From Bacteroidales bacterium (GTDB taxonomy: Bacteria > Bacteroidota > Bacteroidia > Bacteroidales > F082): DNA of 38,816 nucleotides. The stretch is from assembly GCA_029933565.1 (NCBI GenBank), contig JAOZNY010000001.1, positions 4,356 through 43,171 on the forward strand, given 5' to 3'. Under the pieces are notes generated by a model. It did no database searches. It had not been told where the DNA came from and saw only the letters and a list, made by a program, of their open reading frames with translations. The position numbers were made by a program, and so were the translations under genes. Of the stretch, positions 31,519 through 38,754 are shown piece by piece; within the stretch, counting starts at the first letter, position 1; each line of letters opens with the position of its first letter.

Positions 31519-31553
31519 CAACTCCCAACTTCTAACTTCCAACTCCCAACCCT
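31519..31553. repeat. Heptamer minisatellite, five units
   Basis: Units CAACTCC, CAACTTC, TAACTTC, CAACTCC, CAACCCT in a row. The array runs into the stop codon of the minus-strand glutamine synthetase gene (31552-31554). Confidence 0.75.
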
Positions 31554-33741
31554 ACTTCAGAAACAATAATTCCCTATACTTCGGCAAAGGCCATAACTCA
31601 TTATCAACCAAGAGTTCAAGTTTATCAACATCATTTCTTATATCATCAAAATATTTATAAACATTGTTACGGTAAGCATAACCTTTTTCGGTAATATCTT
31701 CAATTCTGTTTGCTACTTTCCTTGCTCCTACCATACTGTCGACCAACTCTTTAATAGAAGAAACATGTTCAGAGATCTGTTTTATTGTATTCAACTGGTT
31801 TCTGGATAGTTTTACATAGGTTTTCGAATCCAGAACATCTTTAAGTCCTTTGGCATTAACTATTAGCCTGTTTTGATATTTGATGGCTGTTGGAAGAATA
31901 TGGTTTATCGCAATATCGCCCATAACTCTGGCTTCAATCTGGATCTTCTTAATATACTTTTCCATTTTTATTTCATACCTAGCCTCCAGTTCCTTACGAT
32001 TCATAACATCGTGACTCTCAAAAACCTTAACCGTTTTATCAGATTTAAAAGCAGCTAGTGCTTCAGGAGTGGAACTGTGGTTTGACAATCCTCGTTTTTT
32101 GGCCTCTTTCTTCCATTCTTCGCTATAAGAATTACCTTCAAAACGAATATCTTTTGATTCGATAATGTATCTCTTTACAATATTAAAAATAGCATCATCC
32201 TTTTTAAGACCCTCTTTTATCAATTTGTCGACATCGGCTTTAAAATATGTTAGTTGGTCAGCCATTATTGTGTTAAGCACAAACATGGGCTTAGCCGTAT
32301 TGGCAGAAGAACCAACTGCCCTAAACTCAAATTTATTTCCTGTAAAAGCAAATGGCGAAGTACGGTTACGATCGGTATTGTCGAGTAAAATCTCAGGAAT
32401 TTTTGGAAAACCCAACGAGCCACTCGAATTATTAGAAGACTGCAGAGCCGCCTTTGAAGGCATACTTTCAATTTCGTTGAGGGTTTGTGTTATTTGCTCT
32501 CCCAGAAAAACCGAAATAATTGCCGGAGGGGCTTCATGGCCACCAAGTCGAAGATCGTTTCCTGCCGAAGCAATACTCGCCCTTATCAATTCTTCATTTT
32601 CATGAACTGCTTTTAAAATATTTGCTAAAATGCTTATAAATCTAAAATTGTCTTTTTTATCCTTACCGGGAGAAAGCAGATTAACGCCAGTATCAGTTGC
32701 CAGCGACCAGTTATTATGCTTACCTGAACCATTTACTCCGGCATAAGGTTTTTCGTGCAACAGCACCTTAAAATCATGCTTCTTGGAAACAGTATCCAAA
32801 AGGTGCATTAGCAATTGATTATGGTCAACTGCAATATTGACTTCCTCGTAAACAGGGGCACACTCAAACTGACTTGGTGCAACTTCGTTATGCCTAGTTT
32901 TTAAGGGAATACCAAGTTTATGCGATTCAATTTCCAACTCCTGCATAAATGCCAATGCCCTACGATTGATTGTTCCGAAATAATGGTCAGACAATTGCTG
33001 GTCCTTTGCAGAGGAATGACCAAAAACAGTTTTCCCCGTGAGGATAAGGTCGGGTCTGGCACTAAAAAGTGCATTGTCAACCAGAAAATATTCCTGTTCC
33101 CATCCTAAGTTAGGATATACTTTTTCAATATTCTTATCAAAATATTTACAAACCTGAGTTCCAATTTCATCCAATGCTTTTATGGATCGCAAAAGAGGTG
33201 TTTTATAATCAAGCGATTCTCCTGTATAGGCAACAAATATTGTAGGTATACAAAGAGTGCTGTCGATAATAAATGCCGGCGATGTAGGATCCCAGGCGGT
33301 ATATCCTCTTGCTTCAAAAGTACTTCTTATTCCACCACTTGGGAAACTCGAAGCATCTGGTTCTTGCTGTATAAGCGATGCTCCCTGAAATTCCTCAATT
33401 GCCAATCCATTACTCATAGGACTAACAAAAGAATCGTGCTTTTCGGCAGTGGAACCTGTTAAAGGGTGAAACCAATGTGTGTAATGTGTAGCTCCTTTAT
33501 TGGTTGCCCAGGCTTTCATTGCCGAAGCTATCTGATCTGTAATTTTCCTGTCAATACGAAAACCCTTATCAATTGCTTTCATAACTACCTTAAAAGCCTC
33601 CTTAGTGAGGTATTCCTTCATTACAGCCTGATTAAAAGTCATTGAACCATAATAGTCGGATATCTTTTTTGATGGGTAAACCACCTCTTTTACTTGTCTG
33701 TCGATTGTCTGCTCAAGGGCAACAAACCTAAAATTAGTCAT
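31552..33741 (-). CDS. glnN: Glutamine synthetase type III
   Basis: The enzyme makes glutamine from glutamate, ammonia and ATP and is the main entry for ammonium in many Bacteroidota. Its 729 residues are the length of the GSIII group and far longer than GSI or GSII. Typical segments are HWFHPLTGSTAEKHDSF, GGIRSTFEARGYTAWDPTSP, HNEVAPSQFECAPVY (metal-binding), GVNGSGKHNNWSLAT (ammonia/ATP region) and RTSPFAFTGNKFEFRAVGSS near the catalytic Arg. The C-terminal 150 residues are helical, as in GSIII dodecamers. It starts six bases after the symporter gene, so the two are almost certainly one operon. No PII or amt gene is adjacent. The start is ATG at 33741, with the conserved N-terminus (RFVALEQTIDRQV). 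Confidence 0.97.
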   Translation of the reverse strand: MTNFRFVALEQTIDRQVKEVVYPSKKISDYYGSMTFNQAVMKEYLTKEAFKVVMKAIDKGFRIDRKITDQIASAMKAWATNKGATHYTHWFHPLTGSTAEKHDSFVSPMSNGLAIEEFQGASLIQQEPDASSFPSGGIRSTFEARGYTAWDPTSPAFIIDSTLCIPTIFVAYTGESLDYKTPLLRSIKALDEIGTQVCKYFDKNIEKVYPNLGWEQEYFLVDNALFSARPDLILTGKTVFGHSSAKDQQLSDHYFGTINRRALAFMQELEIESHKLGIPLKTRHNEVAPSQFECAPVYEEVNIAVDHNQLLMHLLDTVSKKHDFKVLLHEKPYAGVNGSGKHNNWSLATDTGVNLLSPGKDKKDNFRFISILANILKAVHENEELIRASIASAGNDLRLGGHEAPPAIISVFLGEQITQTLNEIESMPSKAALQSSNNSSGSLGFPKIPEILLDNTDRNRTSPFAFTGNKFEFRAVGSSANTAKPMFVLNTIMADQLTYFKADVDKLIKEGLKKDDAIFNIVKRYIIESKDIRFEGNSYSEEWKKEAKKRGLSNHSSTPEALAAFKSDKTVKVFESHDVMNRKELEARYEIKMEKYIKKIQIEARVMGDIAINHILPTAIKYQNRLIVNAKGLKDVLDSKTYVKLSRNQLNTIKQISEHVSSIKELVDSMVGARKVANRIEDITEKGYAYRNNVYKYFDDIRNDVDKLELLVDNELWPLPKYRELLFLK

Positions 33742-33747
33742 AATTTA

Positions 33748-35199
33748 TCAGTTTTTAGTTTTTCGTATTAGCATCAAGCCAATAAATGTTAATGCTCCAT
33801 TAATAATTAGTAACTCAAACCCTATTTGGTAGCCATTAAAAATATACTCAGAATAATGACTTATAAAAAATGACATTATTGGAGATAATATTGCAATAAA
33901 TGGCACCAACTTATCATATACCTTAAAGTTTGTAAAAAGACCAAATGCATATAAACCCAAAAGCGGTCCGTAGGTATAGCCCGCAAATGTAAATAATTGG
34001 TCAATAATTGCTCTGTCGTTAATTAACTCAAACAGAATTATGACAAAAATAATTATTACAGCCATTACTAAGTGAACTCGCTTTCTCCATTTTTTCAACA
34101 AGTTTTCATTATTGCTATGTTTTTTATCAAGTTCCAGAATATCAAGGCTTACCGAAGTTGTTAAGGCAGTTAAAGCACTGTCGGCACTGGAGTAGGCAGC
34201 CGAAATAAGTCCAATAATAAATACTATTCCTGCTGTTAGACCCAAATACTCAAATGCAATCGTTGGAAATAAGTGGTCGGTAGTTGCCGGAATGGGAATA
34301 TTAAATTGTTGTGAATAGATATAAAGGACAGCACCCAGAAAAAGAAAAATAAGATTTACCGGTATTAAAATAAGGCTCAAACTTGTCATATTCTTTTGAG
34401 CATCTTTAAGGTTACGGCAACTTAGGTTTTTCTGCATCATATCCTGATCAAGCCCTGTCATAACAATAGTTATAAACATGCCACTTAAAAATAGTTTTAT
34501 AAAATTTTGTTTCGAATCAATGTCAGTTACAATAATATTTGAAAGGTCACTATCCCATACTTCTTTAATCATTAACCCAAAATTGATATCCATTTTTTCA
34601 ATTATCAGGGAAATGCTCAATATCACTGCCAGCAGCATAAACGTTGTTTGAAGGGTATCGGTCCAAACAATGGTTTTAATCCCTCCTTTTAATGTGTAGA
34701 GATGGATTAACGCCATGAATAATATTACCGTTAGCCAAAATGGAATATTGTAATGATCGAAGACAAAAAACTGAAGCACACTTATAACTAAGAACATGCG
34801 GAATGATGCTCCAACAACCCTAGACAGTAAAAAGAATGAAGCCCCTGTTTTATAGGCATACTTACCAAAGCGAGTATTTAGATATGTGTAAATTGAGATG
34901 AGCTTAAGTTTATAATAGAGTGGTAATAAAACAAGTGAGATAACTGCATAGCCAGCCAGATAGCCCAGTACAATAACAAAATAGCTAAAGTGAGTTGTAC
35001 CAACCCAGCCCGGCACCGAAATAAAAGTAACACCCGACAATGATGCTCCAATCATGCCATAAGCAACCACAAACCATGGTGATTTTTTATTACCAATAAA
35101 AAAACTCTGATTATCGGCATTGCGCGATGTAAACCACGAAATACTGAAAATAGCAGCAGTGTAGACTAGGAATACTAATAATATTATTTGTGGGTTCAT
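33748..35199 (-). CDS. Sodium:solute symporter family permease
   Basis: A 483-residue inner-membrane protein with about 13 hydrophobic helices, of the SSS family (Na+-coupled uptake). The N-terminal SFFIGNKKSPWFVVAYGMIGASLSG and GVTFISVPGW, the central DQDMMQKNLSCRNLKDAQKN and the AAYSSADSALTALTTS segment (Na+-site region) are typical. Members of this subgroup carry sugars, sialic acid or amino acids; the substrate cannot be read from the sequence. The six-base gap to glnN suggests co-regulation with nitrogen assimilation, so a nitrogen-containing solute is possible but unproven. The start is the ATG at 35199. Its upstream region is filled with repeats, and no clear promoter was found. Confidence 0.9.
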   Translation of the reverse strand: MNPQIILLVFLVYTAAIFSISWFTSRNADNQSFFIGNKKSPWFVVAYGMIGASLSGVTFISVPGWVGTTHFSYFVIVLGYLAGYAVISLVLLPLYYKLKLISIYTYLNTRFGKYAYKTGASFFLLSRVVGASFRMFLVISVLQFFVFDHYNIPFWLTVILFMALIHLYTLKGGIKTIVWTDTLQTTFMLLAVILSISLIIEKMDINFGLMIKEVWDSDLSNIIVTDIDSKQNFIKLFLSGMFITIVMTGLDQDMMQKNLSCRNLKDAQKNMTSLSLILIPVNLIFLFLGAVLYIYSQQFNIPIPATTDHLFPTIAFEYLGLTAGIVFIIGLISAAYSSADSALTALTTSVSLDILELDKKHSNNENLLKKWRKRVHLVMAVIIIFVIILFELINDRAIIDQLFTFAGYTYGPLLGLYAFGLFTNFKVYDKLVPFIAILSPIMSFFISHYSEYIFNGYQIGFELLIINGALTFIGLMLIRKTKN

Positions 35200-35215
35200 T
35201 TTATGAAAGGTTTGA

Positions 35216-35252
35216 AACCCCTCTGCCCTTCGGGCATCTCCCCAAAGGGGAG
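35216..35252 (+). repeat. GC-richer double-hairpin repeat upstream of the symporter (copy 2)
   Basis: Nearly the same as the minus-strand reading of 4999-5034. Hairpins: TGCCC-TTC-GGGCA, then CTCCCC-AAA-GGGGAG. Differences from copy 1 fall mainly in loops or in paired positions of the second hairpin. Confidence 0.7.
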
Positions 35253-35253
35253 A

Positions 35254-35279
35254 AATGGAGTATTGGAGAGGTGGAATGT
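35254..35279. repeat. Degenerate 8-bp repeats of the GGAG type
   Basis: AATGGAGT, ATTGGAGA and GGTGGAAT follow each other with an 8-bp period. They are of the same general type as the array at 38205-38228. Confidence 0.5.
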
Positions 35280-35303
35280 TGATGCCGTTACGGTCATGAA
35301 ATC

Positions 35304-35387
35304 CGTCTTTGCGAGGAGGAACGACGAAGCAATCTCATTTCTTTTAGCAACATCGATTGAGATTGCTTCGCTATGCTCGCAATGACG
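35304..35387. repeat. 84-bp palindrome with CGAAGCAATCTC arms
   Basis: CGAAGCAATCTC and GAGATTGCTTCG form a perfect 12-bp stem. Outer arms TTGCGAG / CTCGCAA extend it, with bulges between. The sequence resembles the widespread GTCATTGCGAG...GCAATCTC intergenic repeat that I recall from many bacterial genomes. No coding frame in it is credible. Confidence 0.7.
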
Positions 35388-35421
35388 ATTAGACTTTATG
35401 GAGGTGGTTTTGGAAATTGTT

Positions 35422-35985
35422 TTACCTATCATAATCCAATCTTCTAAGCATTTCTGCAAACTCGAGTAACGAATCAACTGTCAAGTTCGCATCAACAGTA
35501 ACTTTTTCTTCAGATTTGTGGAGTACGGTTTTCATTCCGGCATTTTTTCCAAACAAAATATCGCTTTCCGAATCTCCTACCATGACTGATATTTTAAAAT
35601 CAATTTCAGGAAAATCCGACTTTGCCTTTTCTGCCATCCATATTCCTGGTTTACGACAATTTACTGCTTTGGTAGCAAGTTCAGGACAAAAATAGATTGC
35701 ATCAACTCGTCCATCATTTTTCAAAAAATAAGTCTGTAATTTGTCATGAATGGAGTTTAAATCACCTTCGCTCATCAACCCCTTCCCTATTCCCTGCTGA
35801 TTTGTAACAATAAAAATATATTTGAAATATTTAGAAAAAACTGAAACGGCTTCAACCACACCGGGTAAAAATTCAAACTCTTCCCAATTAGTAATGTAAC
35901 CGCCAAATATTCGTTTATTTATTACTCCGTCTCTATCGAGGAATAAAGACCAGGATTTATCTATTTCTGAAATGAAATCAGCCAT
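35422..35985 (-). CDS. gmhB: HAD-IIIA phosphatase, heptose-1,7-bisphosphate phosphatase (GmhB)-like
   Basis: A phosphatase of about 187 residues that likely removes a phosphate from D-glycero-D-manno-heptose 1,7-bisphosphate in LPS heptose synthesis. The HAD nucleophile motif is FLDRDGVIN, with Asp17 and Asp19. Motif II is FIVTNQQG, the Lys is in CRKPG, and motif IV is MVGDSESD. Of the four zinc ligands usual in GmhB, only two Cys are obvious (CPELATKAVNC); the His and one Cys are missing. I chose ATG 35985, one base after the gmhA stop. An upstream ATG at 36012 overlaps gmhA by 26 bases and adds a stretch not typical of the family. Pairing with gmhA supports the heptose role. Confidence 0.82.
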   Translation of the reverse strand: MADFISEIDKSWSLFLDRDGVINKRIFGGYITNWEEFEFLPGVVEAVSVFSKYFKYIFIVTNQQGIGKGLMSEGDLNSIHDKLQTYFLKNDGRVDAIYFCPELATKAVNCRKPGIWMAEKAKSDFPEIDFKISVMVGDSESDILFGKNAGMKTVLHKSEEKVTVDANLTVDSLLEFAEMLRRLDYDR

Positions 35986-35986
35986 C

Positions 35987-36559
35987 CTACTTTGGGAACA
36001 TTTGATTTTCAATTATCTCGCAAATAATATGGCCTATCAGGATATGAGTTTCCTGCACACGCGCAGTATTTTTTGATGGCACCTGAATATTTATATTACA
36101 GTTTTCCTCCAGCAAACCTCCACCCTGCCCTGATAATCCAAATGTGTACATTCCAATTTCATTTGCTTTTTCAACGGCCTTAATAACATTTGCCGAATTT
36201 CCTGAGGTAGAAATACCAATTAAAACATCACCATTTCTACCGGCTGCTTCAACCATGCGACTATAAATTTCTTCATAACCATAGTCGTTGCCAACCGCTG
36301 TTACATAGGAAGTATTTACATGAAGTGCTTCGGCATACAGTGGCGGTCTGTCGTATTGAAAACGCCCCGATAATTCAGCTGCAATATGTTGAGCATCAGA
36401 GGCACTGCCACCATTACCACAAAGTAAAACCTTACCTCCTTTTTTAAATGTTGCAACACACACATCAGCAATTTGATTTATTTTATCAAGATTTGCCTTG
36501 TCTTCAAGAAACTTCTCCTTGGTATTTATTGATTGTCTTATTATTTCTTCTACGTTCAT
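35987..36559 (-). CDS. gmhA: Sedoheptulose-7-phosphate isomerase GmhA
   Basis: A SIS-domain isomerase converting sedoheptulose 7-phosphate to heptose 7-phosphate, the first step of ADP-heptose synthesis. It has 190 residues, the usual size. The core GNGGSASDAQHIAAELSGRF at 48-67 carries the phosphate-binding Ser/Asn and the Glu of the active site. SGNSANVIKAVEKA is the second SIS loop, and THILIGHIICEIIE is near the end with a likely metal or catalytic His. It precedes gmhB by one base. A promoter-like TAATTTTG on the minus strand lies 17 bases before the ATG, so gmhA is probably the first gene of the unit. HldE/HldC-type enzymes are not in the window. Confidence 0.95.
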   Translation of the reverse strand: MNVEEIIRQSINTKEKFLEDKANLDKINQIADVCVATFKKGGKVLLCGNGGSASDAQHIAAELSGRFQYDRPPLYAEALHVNTSYVTAVGNDYGYEEIYSRMVEAAGRNGDVLIGISTSGNSANVIKAVEKANEIGMYTFGLSGQGGGLLEENCNINIQVPSKNTARVQETHILIGHIICEIIENQMFPK

Positions 36560-36575
36560 GCTTTTTTATAAAATT

Positions 36576-36583
36576 CAAAATTA
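36576..36583 (-). promoter_or_regulatory. Candidate -7 box (TAATTTTG, minus strand) for gmhA
   Basis: Plus-strand CAAAATTA, 17 bases before the gmhA ATG. Confidence 0.5.
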
Positions 36584-36616
36584 ATATTTTTCACGAAGAG
36601 GCGCAATATTTTTTCA

Positions 36617-36655
36617 CGCAGCAACGCAACGAGGCAACAACACAACAACACAACG
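36617..36655. repeat. Octamer minisatellite, about five units
   Basis: Units CGCAGCAA, CGCAACGA, GGCAACAA, CACAACAA and CACAACG in a row. Confidence 0.7.
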
Positions 36656-36723
36656 TTTTTTTATATAATCCTTTTACTCCACTTGTCTGCCGTAGCCCTA
36701 GCGAGGGCGGAATACTCAACACT

Positions 36724-36816
36724 CCACCTATTCCTGTTTCAAACTCGGCAATCTACTTCGGTATTTTCTTAATTGGATTGTTTGTTATTTACCGTTTCAG
36801 AAGAAGGTTGGCTTAA
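36724..36816 (+). pseudogene. Probable remnant of a C-terminal membrane-anchor tail
   Basis: The plus-strand frame ending at TAA 36816 encodes a Pro-rich spot (PPIPVSN), a hydrophobic stretch (AIYFGIFLIGLFVIY) and a final RFRRRLA. This is the classic form of a C-terminal membrane segment with a positive tail, as in sorting or anchor signals. No start codon or body is present: just upstream are octamer and hairpin repeats. It is most likely the end of a lost gene. It could also be chance. Confidence 0.4.
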
Positions 36817-36838
36817 TATAAACATAAAAATATTTATC

Positions 36839-36870
36839 AAAAGGCTGCTTCGAAAGAAGTGGCCTTTTTT
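36839..36870 (-). terminator. Intrinsic terminator of the GT4 gene, possibly bidirectional
   Basis: AAAAGGC-TG-CTTC, loop GAAA, GAAG-TG-GCCTTTT: a 13-bp stem with two G:T pairs. Read on the minus strand it lies about 10 bases after the GT4 stop and ends in TTTT. Read on the plus strand it ends in a longer T-run. Confidence 0.8.
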
Positions 36871-36880
36871 GCTTGCCTTT

Positions 36881-38152
36881 CTACCTCAAAATCTCATTGG
36901 CATAATTCTCCCAACTCATCTCTTTGGAGGTTTCGGCAACATTTTCCCTGTTAATAGGTTTTTCAATGGATTTAATCATTGCTTTTCCCATGGAAACAAT
37001 ATCCTCAGTTTCTGCGATATAACCATTAAAGCCATCAACTACAGTTTCGGGAAAATGCCCCACATTAGTGGCAAGCATTGGCATATTAAAATTATATCCA
37101 ATCGACTCAACACCCGAAGGCGTGGCATAAGAATAAAACAGCATTATCGAATCGCTGACCTGGAAATATTTACCTACTGCTTCGTTGGGTACGAACTCAT
37201 TGTCGATATAAACATCATTTTGCAGACCTAATTCTTCAACAAGTGCAAGAGGGTTGTAATTACGCTCGTCATCTTGTTTTTTCAAAAAAATTGACTTGGC
37301 CAACCCAAAGGTCGCATTTTTAATTTTTGTAGATAATTTATTGCTATCCAAAGTATTCCAAAACGATTCACCAACAATAAGCAGCGAAACATCATCTCTT
37401 TGTTTTGCAACAAGGTTAAATGCCTTAATTACATTGTGTAAACCTTTGTATTTTCTGATAAAACCAAAGAAAAGGAAAACATGTTTTTTAAGTTTGAGTT
37501 CCTGTTTTACTTTTTCTTTGTCAAACTCAGGGTCGGGCTTAAACATATCATAAACAGGGTGGTAAAGTTTCAGTACTTTTTGACCATTTCCGGTAATTTT
37601 CTTTTCCCTCTCAATTACTTCAAATTTCTTTTTTGGAAATAGAACTTTTAGTTCATCGGCAGTTTTAAAAGCATGTACAATGTATGAGTCGGCATGTTTT
37701 ATACCAATTTTGGTAAACCAATTATCCAGCGCACTCCCCTCCTTTTGAATTACAAAATGAAGATCGAAAAATATTTCTGCTTTGGTTTTCTTTTTCAATT
37801 TTCGTGCAATACTACCCATAGGAAGTCCTTGAATTGCAATTGCCCATTGAAAAATAACCTTATTGGGATTTAAGGATGCTATGAGTTTTGCTGTTTGACG
37901 CCAACTTGCAGGATTGTTGTAATTAGTTAGATAATGCACTTTAATACCTGTACCCTCTAATTGATCAATCTTACTTTTACGGTCGATAAAGTCGCGCGGA
38001 ATAATTGCCGGATACTGCTGAGTCCAGGAAACAATGTGGACTTCAGTGTCTTCCATTTTATCGAAAGCTTTTGCCAAAGAAGTATTGTAGTTAGCAATTC
38101 CCCCTTTAAACATTGGTCCGGGGCCGAAGCAGACTATTGTATTTTTACTCAT
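36881..38152 (-). CDS. GT4-family glycosyltransferase
   Basis: A 423-residue GT-B fold glycosyltransferase, cytosolic and probably peripheral to the inner membrane, transferring a sugar from a nucleotide donor. The N-terminal domain begins FGPGPMFKGGIANYNTSLAKAF, with the acceptor-side glycine loop. The C-terminal domain has FGFIRKYKGLHNVIKAF, LLIVGESF, and the donor site ATPSGVESIGYNFNMPMLATNVGHFPE, which holds the family's Glu-x7-Glu-like pattern in weakened form. It is upstream of gmhA/gmhB on the same strand but separated by a terminator and repeats, so it is a neighbour rather than an operon partner. A role in LPS core or polysaccharide synthesis is inferred. Donor and acceptor are unknown. 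Confidence 0.88.
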   Translation of the reverse strand: MSKNTIVCFGPGPMFKGGIANYNTSLAKAFDKMEDTEVHIVSWTQQYPAIIPRDFIDRKSKIDQLEGTGIKVHYLTNYNNPASWRQTAKLIASLNPNKVIFQWAIAIQGLPMGSIARKLKKKTKAEIFFDLHFVIQKEGSALDNWFTKIGIKHADSYIVHAFKTADELKVLFPKKKFEVIEREKKITGNGQKVLKLYHPVYDMFKPDPEFDKEKVKQELKLKKHVFLFFGFIRKYKGLHNVIKAFNLVAKQRDDVSLLIVGESFWNTLDSNKLSTKIKNATFGLAKSIFLKKQDDERNYNPLALVEELGLQNDVYIDNEFVPNEAVGKYFQVSDSIMLFYSYATPSGVESIGYNFNMPMLATNVGHFPETVVDGFNGYIAETEDIVSMGKAMIKSIEKPINRENVAETSKEMSWENYANEILR

Positions 38153-38204
38153 AAAGATCTTATCTCAGAATTAATAAATTACTTTTTTTAAACTCTTGGA
38201 ATAA

Positions 38205-38228
38205 TGGAGTGTTGGAGTAATGGAGAAT
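38205..38228. repeat. Octamer array (GGAG type), left border of the four-helix-bundle gene
   Basis: TAATGGAG, TGTTGGAG, TAATGGAG follow each other with an 8-bp period. A degenerate further unit (TATTGGAGTGATG) occurs at about 38290-38302. Confidence 0.6.
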
Positions 38229-38322
38229 AGTTGTTTCATTCATTTCTATATTTCAAATAAAATACATATTATTTTCTTAACAATAAATTTATTGGAGTGA
38301 TGAATTTATGGGATAACTCATT

Positions 38323-38727
38323 TTAATAGTTCTCATCCCAGTCCTTATTTTTTATCTTTTTTTGAATTGACTCAGCAAGTTTTAGAAGTTCATTTTCTGT
38401 TTTAAAATGAAAGGAATCAAAACTTTCAAAATCGTTATCAGAAATAAACCCAAGTTTCTGAAAACTAATAATTCCACTATTTAGTTCACCACAAGACCCT
38501 AAAGCAAAATTTAGAAAATTTAAATATTCTTTTGGAGATCGCCTACAATATCCCTCTGCAATATTTCTAGTAATACTGTGTGCAGCATCAAGTATATTTG
38601 TTTTTGGCTTATTATAATCGTAGGGCAATTTCTTTAATAATTTATCAGAAAGAACAAATAACTCAACAGAATCCTGCCAAACCCTTAATTGTTTGAACCC
38701 TCTGTTCTTATTTCTCCTTTCAGTCAT
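38323..38727 (-). CDS. Four-helix-bundle protein (S23 / 23S rRNA IVS-encoded type)
   Basis: A 134-residue helical protein of the TIGR02436/S23 family. It begins FKQLRVWQDSVELFVLSDKL (the family's K-L-x-V-W-x-x-S/A block), then ITRNIAEGYCRRSPKEYLNFLNFALGS with the conserved N-I-A-E-G and G-S, then ELNSGIISFQKLGFIS. Family members were first found as open frames inside intervening sequences of 23S rRNA genes; others are free-standing, and relatives (Avd) act in diversity-generating retroelements. Here there is no rRNA or reverse transcriptase, so it is an orphan copy. It is bordered by 8-bp repeat arrays in inverted orientation. Function is unknown; the family binds nucleic acid or partner proteins as pentamers. 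Confidence 0.88.
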   Translation of the reverse strand: MTERRNKNRGFKQLRVWQDSVELFVLSDKLLKKLPYDYNKPKTNILDAAHSITRNIAEGYCRRSPKEYLNFLNFALGSCGELNSGIISFQKLGFISDNDFESFDSFHFKTENELLKLAESIQKKIKNKDWDENY

Positions 38728-38731
38728 TTAC

Positions 38732-38739
38732 TATCTTTG
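38732..38739 (+). promoter_or_regulatory. Plus-strand -7-like box (TATCTTTG) pointing out of the window
   Basis: A TAnnTTTG match on the strand opposite to the four-helix-bundle gene, 16 bases before the octamer array. It could drive a gene beyond the window or be chance. Confidence 0.3.
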
Positions 38740-38754
38740 TTAGCCAAAATTTTT

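Larger units (their letters stand above)
31094..31551. other. 458-base intergenic region rich in repeats
   Basis: No coding frame is credible here. It holds a small hairpin (ACCAAC / GTTGGT, 31116-31133) after the ttcA-like gene, a long palindrome (31181-31260), a 27-bp direct repeat (31338-31387), and a heptamer array at the glnN 3' end. The stretch 31388-31518 contains nothing that I recognise. Confidence 0.7.
36560..36880. other. 321-base intergenic region with repeats and a gene-tail remnant
   Basis: From left to right: a promoter-like box for gmhA, an octamer array (36617-36655), a short GC hairpin GCCCT-AGCG-AGGGC (36695-36708), an apparent C-terminal gene remnant in the plus direction (about 36724-36816), and a bidirectional terminator (36839-36870). 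Confidence 0.65.

Noticed and set aside
35188..35477. Open frames on both strands over the repeat nest upstream of the symporter
   Set aside because: They are made of palindromic repeats, one overlaps the 3' end of gmhB, and neither has a recognisable domain or codon pattern.
36448..36723. Plus-strand frame upstream of the C-terminal tail remnant as a real gene
   Set aside because: It overlaps the start of gmhA on the other strand and runs through an octamer array and a hairpin repeat; only its last 30 codons look protein-like.
38323..38727. Diversity-generating retroelement or 23S rRNA intervening sequence
   Set aside because: The protein family fits both, but there is no reverse transcriptase, template/variable repeat pair or rRNA sequence in the window.
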